From: Ipomoea triloba
Taxonomy: Eukaryota > Streptophyta > Magnoliopsida > Solanales > Convolvulaceae
Direction: 5' to 3'
DNA: 64,000 nucleotides
NCBI RefSeq assembly: GCF_003576645.1
Contig: NC_044919.1
Location: 26,140,827-26,204,826, forward strand
Numbering within the stretch: the stretch's first letter is position 1; the number at the start of each line of letters is the position of its first letter. The notes beneath the pieces are model-generated. The model had not been told where the DNA came from and searched no databases. It was given only the letters and a program-made list of their open reading frames with translations. Of this stretch, positions 20,731-31,574 are shown one piece after another. The translations under genes and the position numbers were made by a program.

Positions 20731-21834
20731 AGTGGACACAAAAGCCCCCTTGGACGAAGAATCCAAAAGTAGCTTGCACTCATCGTTGAGACCCGCATAG
20801 AAAGAGCTAATAACATCCCAAGGGTGCAAGACATCCGGTGGACATTGACGTTTGAATGCCTTGAAACGCCTCCATGCTTCCCCTAGTGTTTCCATTGAAC
20901 CTTGCTTAAAGTTTTGAATTTGTTTCCGGATTTTCAATGTCTTTGTGAGTGGGAAAAATTCTTGCATGAATTCCCTATGTAGTTGATCCCATGATTGGAA
21001 ATGATTGTCTACATGGGAGTCAAGCCATCTCGCGGCCTCACCAATCAAGGAGAAAGGAAACATCTTGAGCCGCACTACCTCTTCGGGGACTCCATTTTGC
21101 CGGTACATACCACATGATCGAATGAATTGTGTAATGTGCACATGGGGATCCGCTGCCGGTGAACCACTAAATGGTTGATTTTGAACAAGTGTAATCACAG
21201 CGGGCTTGATATCAAAGTTGTTGACCTCCACGGGTGGGACATATATAGAATTGTGCACGTTGAACTCGGGAGTCATATAATCGGCTATCGTCCTCCTTTC
21301 TTCTCCCCTTTGGTCTCTAGGATCATTCCTTGGAACATTCCTTCTAGGCCTCGGTGGTTCATAGTAATCTTCATCATATTGTGGCTCATAATAAACTTCT
21401 CTCCTTTGTCTAGGAGGTGGTGGTTGTTGCCTCCTCGGTGGTACATCATAGAGTGGATTGTTGAATTGATCTCCAAACTCCGGTGCATACCTCCTTCTTG
21501 GCATAGGTTCAACAAATTCGTCATTTTCGGCTTGATATTGGGGATGAATGGGTGGTGCTCTTTGTCGAACCTCCTCCCTATGTGGAGGTGGTGCCTCACG
21601 GTCATCAAATTGATCACCTCTAGTATTATCCCGAGGCGTATCCGTGTCCGCCCTTCTTGGTGATTCATCCATAGCAATGTTTGGAATGTTTCCACTTGTT
21701 GTAGCCATTTCGTCTTCTTGAACAACTTGTTGAGGTGGTTGGTCTCTACTAGCTTTCTTCCTCCTTCGATTTAGTGCGTAGATCTCGGGATCTAAGGGTA
21801 GTAGACCTTCACTACCTTTGGAACGGGTGTGCAT
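20731..21834 (-). pseudogene. 5' part of gag (capsid domain), split by insertion
   Basis: Starts at ATG 21834 with HTRSKGSEGLLPLDPEI, the usual Athila-type N-terminus. A Pro/Arg-rich segment follows. The retrotransposon gag domain then runs from about residue 225: LIGEAARWLDSH, FPLTKTLKIRKQI and LGEAWRRFKAFKRQCP are characteristic. The frame is open up to the AGTGG target site, where the nested element interrupts it, and continues at 14722. It would encode the particle-forming capsid protein. Loss here is by insertion, with a further frameshift and stop in the downstream part. Confidence 0.85.
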
Positions 21835-22055
21835 ACAATTGCCTTCCACTACACCTACAAGTAACAAAAACGGAAGAATAGTTTTGCAACTAAAAGTAGT
21901 TGCTCATAAGGTAATAAGCTCAATGTGAAGTAAGAAGTAAAAGAAAGAAGTAAATGCAATGAACAAAAACAAGTAAACGAGTGGATTAGACTCTCTAACT
22001 TAGAAGCCTACTCATGTCAATCCAAAGTGGACTTGCTTACACAAAACCGATGCCT
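21835..22055 (-). other. 5' untranslated leader of the gypsy element
   Basis: Sequence between primer site and gag start. A TTACTTGTAG splice-acceptor-like site lies about 20 bp upstream of the gag ATG. Nothing else is recognisable. Confidence 0.5.
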
Positions 22056-22073
22056 TCCCCGGCAACGGCGCCA
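22056..22073 (-). other. Primer-binding site, tRNA-Asp
   Basis: TCCCCGGCAACGGCGCCA on the plus strand, equal over 18 bases to the 3' end of plant tRNA-Asp including CCA. It is two bases from the LTR end. Confidence 0.9.
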
Positions 22074-22075
22074 TT

Positions 22076-23537
22076 TGAAAAGCGTACTTTTTCAACGTGA
22101 GAATGATGGATGCGGTGTGAGTGAAGTGGTGTGTGAAGAGTGTCGTCCTCTAGGAAGGCGTAAGGGAATTGGCAAGCAAGCGGATTAAGCACAAGGGCTA
22201 AAAGTGTTCGAAAGCTAGTCCGAAGCATTTGTATGAGTGAATCATGCTAAGAACAAAACAATTAATGCAAAAGAATAGGAAACAATTAAAGGGAAAGGGG
22301 ATTCGAATCAACTTATCAAGCATGTTCACCCTCGATTTCCTATGGTCCTAGGACTTGGCAACGCTCATTGGACACGATTGAGACAAGATCACTAGCGCCA
22401 ATGCCACTCTCGTGGACAATGGCCTCTCTCTCATGCCTTAGCCTTATTCTCATAATAACTAGGCTAGAAGGGCCAATTCATCAAACACTTGGTGTGCCTC
22501 TTGCCTTCCAATCTCCCTTTTCTCAAAGGTGAGAAGGAAATGTGGATGGTGAGGGCTAGGTATACTCCCTACTCTCGTAGGTGAGTATTCCTATCCTAAT
22601 CCTCTATTGCAACCGGATCCTTGTTGGCATAGAGTCAAGACATTCATCCCAATCCACAATCAATCATCAAACAAGCATTATCCAATCCTAGGTTTAAGAA
22701 ATTTAGAACTCAAGGGAGATTATGCAAGACTAATTGATTCAAATCCTCAAAAGATCTAGCTACTCATGGCGAAAATTGAAATCAGAAAGCAATTGAACTA
22801 GCAAAACAATAGAATCAAATCAACAACTAGGAATTGAAATGCAAGAATAGAAAATGAAACTTAGCTTGTAATTGAAGTAGAATCCTTGAGAACTTTGTTC
22901 AATACAATCTTGAAATGTGAATTCCTCTCTAAATCTAGCTATAGAACATGATTTTGGAGTGCAATTGAGCTATGGAATGGAGAGAATTTGAGAGCTAAAA
23001 CCTAGAGAGAGAAAAATTCTATATGGAGAGTAGTTGATGATGATGATCCCCTGAAAATGGTTCCCTCTTCCCTTTTAAAGAGTGACTAACCGCCAAATTC
23101 CCGCGATGGACGCAAGGCTGGACGCGTGTCCAGTGGCGCGTCCAAGGCGTGCTGTCGTTCTGTCTTCAAAACTTTAGAGGGTTGATTTTTAGATGCCACC
23201 TTAGACGTGCGTCCAATGGCGCGTCCAAGGTACGCTTCTGTTCTACTTTCAAAACTTCAGAGAGTTGAATTCTGGACGCCGGCCTGGACGCGCGTCCATG
23301 GGCGCGTCCAAGGCAGGTCTCTGTTCTGCTGTTGAAACTTTAGAGAGGGGAATTCTGGACGCGCGTCCAAAGCCTATTTCGTCATCTAACTTTGGCTCGT
23401 GAATTCTTCTTCCAAATATCGCCATTTCCTGTCTTTAAACACTTATTTTTTCCTACAAAGCAATCAGTGAAGTGTGGAACGGGGTACGATGACAATATAA
23501 CGTATTCTAATGCAATATAGGATTAAATCACTCATCA
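22076..23537 (-). repeat. 5' LTR of the Athila/Tat-type element
   Basis: 1,462 bp. On the minus strand it opens TGATGAGTGATTTAATCC and closes CGCTTTTCA, next to the primer site. Palindrome array C (23106-23372) lies in the U3-like half, followed 22 bp later by a TATA-like TTTAAAAGGG (23074-23083). The other LTR is not in the window, so the outer boundary rests on the TG start alone. Confidence 0.8.
23106..23372. repeat. GGACGC palindrome array C in the LTR
   Basis: Cores start at 23120 (GGACGCGTGTCC), 23203 (AGACGTGCGTCC), 23286 and 23357 (both GGACGCGCGTCC). Spacings are 83, 83 and 71 bp. The array is immediately upstream of the TATA-like box. Confidence 0.85.
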
Positions 23538-23691
23538 AAGCAATGATTTTGCACTAAACGATCCAAGAATGACTTTATGAAGTAGGCATCTTTTGCACTT
23601 ATCAAAGCAATATAAAGAAATTTTCTTAGACAATAAAACACAAATATTTTGTCAATAATTACAACCAACTCTAAGAAAGATAAGAAAGCTA
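23538..23691. other. Short flank between LTR and telomere-like array
   Basis: AT-rich single-copy-looking sequence. The first five bases (AAGCA) would be the right target duplication of the gypsy element; the left copy is off the window. Confidence 0.5.
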
Positions 23692-23780
23692 AGCTTCGTT
23701 GTGTGATTTTTGCCTAACTTATTTTCGTAAGCATCTCATCTAATAGCATCACTTCCGAGGGTCGAGCGAGGGTGACTGGG
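23692..23780 (+). repeat. Leader block preceding telomere-like repeats, copy 1
   Basis: Starts AAGCTTCGTTGTGTG and ends GAGCGAGGGTGACTGGG, then runs directly into TTTAGG repeats. A near-identical block lies at 26352-26440, where it is preceded by a TATA box. Confidence 0.7.
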
Positions 23781-24453
23781 TTTAGGATTTAAGATTTAAG
23801 ATTTTAGGGTTTAGGGTTTTAGAGTTTTAAGGTTTTTGGGTTTAGGGTAGAGGTTAAGAGGTTTTGGGGTTTGAGTTTAGGATTTAAAGTTTAAGATTTT
23901 AGGGTTTTGCGTTTTGGGTTAAGCTTAGGGTTTTTAGGATTTAGGGTTTAGGGTTTAAGATTTTAGGTTTAGGATTGCAAGGTTTAGGGTTAAAGGTTTA
24001 AGGTTATGATTTCGGGTTTGCAAAAATGGTTTAAGGTTTAGGGTTTAGGGTTAAGGTTTAGGATTTAGGATTTGGGTGTTTAACGTTTTAGGGTTTAGGG
24101 TTTTAAGATTTTAGAATTTAGGATTTAAGATTTTAGGGTTTAGGGTTGCAAGGTCTAGGGTTTAGGGTTACGGTTTTGGGGGGTTTTGGGGTTTAAGATT
24201 TTAGGGTTAGGGTTTAGGGTTTGCAAGGTGTATGGGTTAGGGTGTTTAGGGTTGCATGGTTTAGGGTTTAAGGTTTAGGATTTAGGTGTTTAACGTTTTA
24301 GGGTTTAGGGTTTTAAGATTTTAGCATTTAGGATTTAAGATTTTAGGGTTTAGGGTTGCAAGGTTTATGGTAAAGGTTAAGAGGTTTAGGGTTTTGAGTT
24401 TAGGATTTAAGGTTTTAGATTTTAGGGTTTAGGGTTTAGGGTGTAAGGTTAAG

Positions 24454-25664
24454 TTTTTTTTAAAAAAAAAAATTCCACTTCATATCATCATCAAAAATTT
24501 TTACATGGGATCCAAAAGTGATCACCCAGGCATAAGAAGCCATTCGGCTTTACACAAATTTCTTAATCAACTAAACAACATACACATTACTTCAAAATAT
24601 CAAAACCGCATGAGCTCTCACAACCCAACCATCCTCCTTGTGTTATCTCCTTTCCACATTATGCATGCAACCAATCTGTCAAGCTAGCTCAATCTTATCA
24701 TACACCAAATCAGTCACAAAGTCTCCTCACCACTCTCAATAGGACCACTCTTATCCCCTTTAGAAATGTTTCATCATGATTCATGCCCTGTACATCATAT
24801 TGGGACCGATGCCCTCAAGGTGCTCCATGGTTAATGGACCAGCTAACCCCCCCCCCCCCCNNNNNNNNNNNNNNNNNNNNNNNNNNNNNNNNNNNNNNNN
24901 NNNNNNNNNNNNNNNNNNNNNNNNNNNNNNNNNNNNNNNNNNNNNNNNNNNNNNNNNNNNNNNNNNNNNNNNNNNNNNNNNNNNNNNNNNNNNNNNNNNN
25001 NNNNNNNNNNNNNNNNNNNNNNNNNNNNNNNNNNNNNNNNNNNNNNNNNNNNNNNNNNNNNNNNNNNNNNNNNNNNNNNNNNNNNNNNNNNNNNNNNNNN
25101 NNNNNNNNNNNNNNNNNNNNNNNNNNNNNNNNNNNNNNNNNNNNNNNNNNNNNNNNNNNNNNNNNNNNNNNNNNNNNNNNNNNNNNNNNNNNNNNNNNNN
25201 NNNNNNNNNNNNNNNNNNNNNNNNNNNNNNNNNNNNNNNNNNNNNNNNNNNNNNNNNNNNNNNNNNNNNNNNNNNNNNNNNNNNNNNNNNNNNNNNNNNN
25301 NNNNNNNNNNNNNNNNNNNNNNNNNNNNNNNNNNNNNNNNNNNNNNNNNNNNNNNNNNNNNNNNNNNNNNNNNNNNNNNNNNNNNNNNNNNNNNNNNNNN
25401 NNNNNNNNNNNNNNNNNNNNNNNNNNNNNNNNNNNNCCCCCCCCCCCCCTTTTTCAAACATATTCCAATATCCATGCTTTTGGAGCCTCAACAAACACTC
25501 CCAATTCTGTGTTCAAGCTGTGCTGGATCAAGAAGAGCATAACAACCCAACCCCCTCTAATCTACCCCAGGTCATTTGTGACTTCCCTTGCTGCAAATAA
25601 GACAAGCTCACTTGCTACAAAGGTTAGATCCACAATGTACCAAAGAAAGATTACAAGGAAAGAA
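24454..25664 (-). mobile_element. Retroposon insertion 1, poly(A) side left
   Basis: Flanked by an exact 13-bp duplication GTGTAAGGTTAAG (24441-24453 and 25665-25677), itself telomere-like sequence. The left edge is a T run, a poly(A) tail if the element is read on the minus strand. These are hallmarks of a target-primed (LINE or SINE) insertion. The interior contains a 576-bp gap; no RT motif is visible in what remains, so a 5'-truncated LINE is likely. Confidence 0.65.
24861..25436. other. Assembly gap (576 N) between poly-C runs
   Basis: The gap is bounded by a C14 run on the left (24847-24860) and C13 on the right (25437-25449), so it probably marks failed sequencing through a homopolymer. 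The gap length may be arbitrary. Confidence 0.9.
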
Positions 25665-26260
25665 GTGTAAGGTTAAGGTTAAGTTTAAGGTTTAAGGTTT
25701 AGGGTTTAGGTTTAAGGTTTAAGATTTGAGGGTTTAGGGTTTGCAAAGTTTAGGGTCTAGGGTTAAGGTTTAGGGGGGGTTTGGTTTTTATGGTTTTGGG
25801 GTTTATGGTATTAGGGTTTTAAGAGATTTTGGGTTTAGGGTTTAAGGTTTAAGATTTTAGGTTTATGGTTTAGGGCTTAGGATTTGGGGTTTAAGATTTT
25901 AGGGTTAGGGTTTAGGGTTTGCAAGGTTTATGGGTTAGGGTGTTTAGGGTTGTACGGTATAAGGTTTAAGGTTTAAGATTTTAGGATTTAGGATTTAAGA
26001 TTTTAGGGTTTAGAGGGTTGCAAGGTTTAGGGTTTGCAAGGTTTATGTGTTAGGGTGTTTAGGGTTGCACGGTTTAAGGTTTAAGATTTTAGGGTTAGGG
26101 TTTAGGGTTTGCAAGGTTTAGGGCTTAGGGTTTAGGACTTAGAGTTTAAGGTTTAAGGTTTAGGGTTTAGGGTAGGTTTAAGAGGTTTTAGGTTTAGGGT
26201 TTTAGGGGGTTAGGTTAAGATTTAGAGTTTAGAGTTTTGAATTTAGGGTTTAGGGGGTAG

Positions 26261-26440
26261 AATAGGTATAAATACCCCTCAAGGGGCCTCATTTGTAACA
26301 ATCCAAGAGTGAAAATAATATAAGTTCCCTACAAAGCTCAAGTGTTCCCTTTAGCTTCGTTGTGTGATTTTTGCCTAACTTATTTTCGTAGGCATCTCAT
26401 CTAGTAGAATCACTTCCGAGGGTCGAGCGAGGGTGACTGG
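26261..26440 (+). promoter_or_regulatory. Promoter-like leader block, copy 2
   Basis: TATAAATA at 26267-26274, then CCCCTCAAGGGG, then about 80 bp common to LTR leaders in style, then the block shared with 23692-23780. Telomere-like repeats resume directly after it. It looks like a fragment of an LTR captured in the array. Whether it is active is unknown. Confidence 0.45.
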
Positions 26441-26566
26441 GTTTAGGATTTAAGATTTAAGATTTTAGGGTTTAGGGTTTTAGGGTTTTAAGGTTTTTGG
26501 GTTTAGGGTAGAGGTTAAGAGGTCACGGGTTTGGATTTAGGATTTAAGGTTTAAGATTTTAGGGTT

Positions 26567-27752
26567 TTTTTTTTTTAAATAAACCATGATCTTTATTTAT
26601 CTCTAAAAAAGAGCCAAAGGCTTACATCAAAGTGTTGGCCCAAAAGTGACCAAACACCTACAAGAGGCACATAGCCTTACAAAACCACCATTCTTACATT
26701 GCAAGGGCACATAGCCTAAAACTTCCATAAAAAATTAAGCCATAACACATCATGCTCTAATCCAAATCACCTCTTAGCTACTCATTGCAACAAGTAACCA
26801 AACATTAGTGCTAACACTCCAACTACTCATTATGCAACATGAACACCCTAAGATCTTTGGGTCACTCACCCGAGCCCACATCAAACCATTTCCTCCTTGC
26901 ATACCGGGGTGGGTCCTCTCACCCATGCTCATTCTTGTTGGACAACCACCATAACCAACACAAACCATATACTTCCAGCTGCAAACATGAACCCGATTGA
27001 ACCAACCATGCCCCTTTCTACCCTTGAGCCAAAGACAGACCCCGTCTCATGCGGATCTCCACACTTGTACAAGAGGGGACTTTATATGTCCCGACTCAAG
27101 CAATAGGTAACCCTTATAGCCCAGGAAGACCAGCCTGCACTTAGAGCCCCAAGTGTGTATCAGGAGGCCCCTTAACCCCAGGCTGCAAGCAATTAAAAAG
27201 CAAGGAGACACCCTCAAGCCTTGGGCTGGCCATTCCAATGCAGAGCTCTGCACTGTTACAGGAAAAGCCAGTGTATTCCCAGCACTAGAGCAATGCCTCA
27301 AGAGCCGCAAAATCTGCTTTGGTGTTATTTGTTATTTGTTGTATTATTTCATTATCTCTTTTTTCATGTTTTGTTTGTCCATTTCCATCATTTCACCATT
27401 TCTAACTCTTGTCAGCTCACCCCAGCCCATATTCACAGCCAGAGTACTCATCCAAACCAACACCAACCAACGCCAACAAGAAGAGCAGCAGGTCAGCAGA
27501 AGGATCCACACCAGTCTGCAAAAGGAAATGAATCAGCTGCAACACCCTTGCTCATGGCCCTTCAGGTCTTGTGATGTTCATTTGCATGCTGCTCAGCCAA
27601 GCATTAGCACTCCTGTTTGATCCAAAGTTGCACCTGAAAACCAGAAAACTAAGCAGAAAGAGACACAATGTTAGGCAAAATCCATCCCTAGGGCAATAGC
27701 AAAATGTGGAATCCCCTCCAGACTCAAAATCCTCCAAAAACCCTCAGGAAGG
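26567..27752 (-). mobile_element. Retroposon insertion 2, poly(A) side left
   Basis: Left edge is a T12 run; TTTATTTATCTC next to it contains AATAAA on the minus strand, a polyadenylation signal. TTTTAGGGTT is duplicated at 26557-26566 and 27753-27762. The related array copy at 23840-23935 lacks this insert and so serves as an empty site. No coding motif was recognised, so the class (LINE 3' end or SINE) is open. Confidence 0.6.
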
Positions 27753-30025
27753 TTTTAGGGTTAAGCTTAGGGTTTTTAGGGTTTAGGGTTTAGGGTTTAA
27801 GATTTTAGGTTTAGGATTGCAAGGTTTAGGGTTTAAGGTGTAAGGTTATGATTTCGGGTTTGCAAAAAGGGTTTAAGGTTTAGGGTTTAGGGTTAAGGTT
27901 TTGGGGTTTAAGATTTTAGGGTTAGGGTTTAGGGTTTGCAAGGTGTATGGGTTAGGGTGTTTAGGGTTGCATGGTTTAGGGTTTAAGGTTTAGGATTTAG
28001 GTGTTTAATGTTTTAGGGTTTAGGGTTTTAAGATTTTAGCATTTAGGACTTAAGATTTTAGGGTTTAGGGTTGCAAAGTTTATGGTAAAGGTTAAGAGGT
28101 TTTGGGTTTTGAGTTTAGGATTTAAGGTTTTAGATTTTAGGGTTTAGGGTGTAAGGTTAAGTTTAAGGTTTAAGGTTTAAGGTTTAAGATTTGAGGGTTT
28201 AAGGTTTGTAAAGTTTAGGGTTTAGGGTTAAGGTTTAGGGGGGGTTTGGTGTTTAAGGTTTTGAGGTTTATGGTATTAGGGTTTTAAGAGATTTTGGGTT
28301 TAGGATTTAAGGTTTAAGATTTTAGGTTTATGGTTTAGGGCTTAGGATTTTGGGTTTAAGATTTTAGGGTTAGGGTTTAGGGTTTGCAAGGTTTATGGGT
28401 TAGGGTGTTTAGGGTTGTACGGCTTAAGGTTTAAGGTTTAAGATTTTAGGATTTAGGATTTTAGCATTTAGGATTTAAGATTTTAGGGTTTAGAGGGTTG
28501 CAAGGTTTAGGGTTTTCAAGGTTTATGTGTTAGGGTGTTTAGGGTTTCATGGTTTAGGGTTTAAGGTTTAGGATTTAGGTGTTTAACGTTTTAGGGTTTA
28601 GGGTTTTAAGATTTTAGCATTTAGGACTTAAGATTTTAGGGTTTAGGGTTGCAAGGTTTCTGGTAAAGGTTAAGAGGTTTTGGGTTTTGAGTTTAGGATT
28701 TAAGGTTTTAGATTTTAGGGTTTAGGGTTTAGGGTGTGAGGTTAAGTTTAAGGTTTAAGGTTTAAGGTTTAGGTTTAAGGTTTAATATTTGAGGGTTTAG
28801 GGTTTGCAAAGTTTAGGGTTTAGGGTTAAGGTTTAGGGGGGGTTTGGTGTTTAAGGTTTTGGGGTTTATGGCATTAGGGTTTTATGAGATTTTGGGTTTA
28901 GGGTTTAAGGTTTAAGATTTTAGGTTTATGGTTTAGGGCTTAGGATTTGGGGTTTAAGATTTTAGGGTTAGGGTTTAGGGTTTGCAAGGTTTATGGGTTA
29001 GGGTGTTTAGGGTTGTACGGTTTAAGGTTTAAGGTTTAAGATTTTAGGATTTAAGATTTTAGGGTTTAGAGGGTTACAAGGTTTAGGGTTTTCAAGGTTT
29101 ATGTGTTAGGGTGTTTAGGGTTTCATGGTTTAGGGTTTAAGGTTTAGGATTTAGGTGTTTAACGTTTTAGGGTTTAGGGTTTTAAGATTTTAGCATTTAG
29201 GACTTAAGATTTTAGGGTTTAGGGTTGCAAGGTTTCTGGTAAAGGTTAAGAGGTTTTGGGTTTTGAGTTTAGGATTTAAGGTTTTAGATTTTAGGGTTTA
29301 GGGTTTAGGGTGTGAGGTTAAGTTTAAGGTTTAAGGTTTAAGGTTTAAGATTTTAGGTTTATGGTTTAGGGCTTAGGATTTGGGGTTTAAGATTTTAGGG
29401 TTAGGGTTTAGGGTTTGCAAGGTGTATGGGTTAGGGTGTTTAGGGTTGCATGGTTTAGGGTTTAAGGTTTAGGATTTAGGTGTTTAACGTTTTAGGGTTT
29501 AGGGTTTTAAGATTTTAGCATTTAGGACTTAAGATTTTAGGGTTTAGGGTTGAAAGGTTTCTGGTAAAGGTTAAGAGGTTTTGGGTTTTGAGTTTAGGAT
29601 TTAAGGTTTTAGATTTTAGGGTTTAGGGTTTAGGGTGTGAGGTTAAGTTTAAGGTTTAAGGTTTAAGGTTTAAGGTTTAGGTTTAAGGTTTAATATTTGA
29701 GGGTTTAGGGTTTGCAAAGTTTAGGGTTTAGGGTTAAGGTTTAGGGGGGGTTTGGTGTTTAAGGTTTTGGGGTTTATGGTATTAGGGTTTTATGAGATTT
29801 TGGGTTTAGGGTTTAAGGTTTAAGATTTTAGGTTTATGGTTTAGGGCTTAGGATTTGGGGTTTAAGATTTTAGGGTTAGGGTTTAGGGTTTGCAAGGTTT
29901 ATGGGTTAGGGTGTTTAGGGTTGTACGGTTTAAGGTTTATGGTTTAAGATTTTAGGGTTTAGAGGGTTGCAAGGTTTAGGGTTTGCAAGGTTTATGTGTT
30001 TAGGGTTTAGGGTTTACGGTTTGCA

Positions 30026-30386
30026 ATATATCTACACAAAAATATATCTTCCATACACATGAATTAGAATAGCAATTGAATACTATAACTGTGTTACTAA
30101 AGAGCGAGCATATTTGCCTAATTTATAAAAATCATAAACAATGATATATGAAATATCTAAAGTTCCAACACCGCATGCGTACATCTACACATTAGCTATT
30201 AATTAAGCAATTATTTGTTAGAATTCAAACAAGGAAAGCATTTGAAAACATAATCGATCCAAAACATATTTTCAATTGCACTATATAATATTTGATGTTA
30301 TAATTTATATAATTATATATCGATCCAAATATTCTTAATATATTATAACAAATTCATTCCGTGCATCGCACGGGTGAAAATACTAG
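30026..30386 (+). mobile_element. Helitron 3' terminal fragment
   Basis: Matches 39185-39547 over its length. It ends with the hairpin CCGTGCATCGCACGG, then GTGAAAATACTAG: a GC hairpin shortly before CTAG is the Helitron 3' signature. Its 5' part is missing; the telomere-like array abuts it. Confidence 0.85.
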
Positions 30387-31509
30387 TCTATACTTACTAT
30401 ATATAAAACCAATTTCCTCCTCCCAAATTTTCCCCCCAAAACTTAGGGGTATTTTGGTAAAATCATTTATTTTATTTATTTATTATTTTATTATTTTATT
30501 AATTATCCATCCTATAATATTATTATGGTAATATATGATAATGATAATATGATAATATGGTAATATTGTTAATATTAATGGGTGATGGGTGATGGGTGAT
30601 TGGTGATATATAATTGATAATTGATAATATGGTATATGGTATTATTCTTAATATTAATATATTAATATATAATATATTAATATATAATATATTAATATAT
30701 ACTAATATTAATTAATTAATTGGTGATTATTTTAAAAAAGAATAATTAATTGGTGATTGGTGATTAGTGATATGGTAATATTGTTATATATTAATATTTA
30801 TATTTATATAGATTGATATTGATATTAATTAATTAATTGGTGATTGGTGATTAGTGATATGATAATCTATATCTATATCTATATATATTTATATAATTGA
30901 CATGTAATTAACTATATTAGAATGAAAAAATTATATAATATTGTAGTAAAATTTTTACATGTCAATCATCTATATTTACATAAAATTAAAATTAATTATA
31001 CTTTCCTTTTGAAAAATCTTCCATATTATGTTTATCCTCCACTATATAATGATGAGAAATGACTCTTCTCTCACAACGTACCAATATCTGTGCTCTCACT
31101 ATTAGTTAGAGATCTATAATCTGTAATTCTACGAAGTCGAAGATCGAACTTTAACAAGCGTAGAATTGTTATGGTATGCAGTATGATTTAATTTTTAGTT
31201 GATTCATTCTGCATGTTGGAGATCCTTATGGTGTAGTCTGTATTCCATAGAGTATTTTGTAGTACTGTGATTTAGTTTGATTTTAACAACTCAATATGCT
31301 TTAATTTTTGCTGATAAGGNTTTGATTGGTAATTTCTAATGGAAAAACATTCTATTGTAACTTTGTATTACAAGATTTTGAATGATAATACCTTATTTAA
31401 CTATCCATCTTTTTAGTGGTACTGTGCAAAATAACTAGCAATCTACGGATGTTCATCTATATATTGTAGAATTTGCAATCTTGATCTCGATTTAAAATCT
31501 ATTATGTTA

Positions 31510-31574
<65 letters not shown>

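Larger units (their letters stand above)
3949..23537 (-). mobile_element. Athila/Tat-type gypsy element, 3' LTR not in window
   Basis: Reading right to left: 5' LTR (22076-23537), tRNA-Asp primer site, gag with an HTRSKG start, protease, RT, RNase H, integrase, then two post-pol ORFs. The order protease-RT-RNase H-integrase is that of Ty3/gypsy; the primer site, gag type and extra 3' ORFs point to the Athila/Tat group. Gag is split by a younger element (14723-20730). The left end is cut by the Sirevirus at 3948, so the 3' LTR, if present, lies to the left of this window. Several stops and frameshifts make this copy unable to encode intact gag-pol. Confidence 0.8.
23781..30025 (+). repeat. Degenerate interstitial telomere-like (TTTAGGG) array
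   Basis: About 6.2 kb in which most of the sequence is 7-8-bp variants of TTTAGGG (TTTAAGG, TTTAGGA, TTTAAGA, TTTTAGGG), always G-rich on the plus strand. Two long insertions (24454-25664 and 26567-27752) and a promoter-like block (26261-26440) interrupt it. A longer repeat is visible on top: a poly-G landmark recurs at about 28238, 28836 and 29744, spacings of about 600 and 910 bp, with matching flanks. This is too degenerate and too embedded to be a chromosome end. Confidence 0.9.

Noticed and set aside
24776..25670. Long ORFs across the second gap
   Set aside because: They exist only because N and poly-C runs contain no stops.
23781..30025. A true chromosome end
   Set aside because: Repeats are highly degenerate, interrupted by transposons and flanked by other DNA on both sides.
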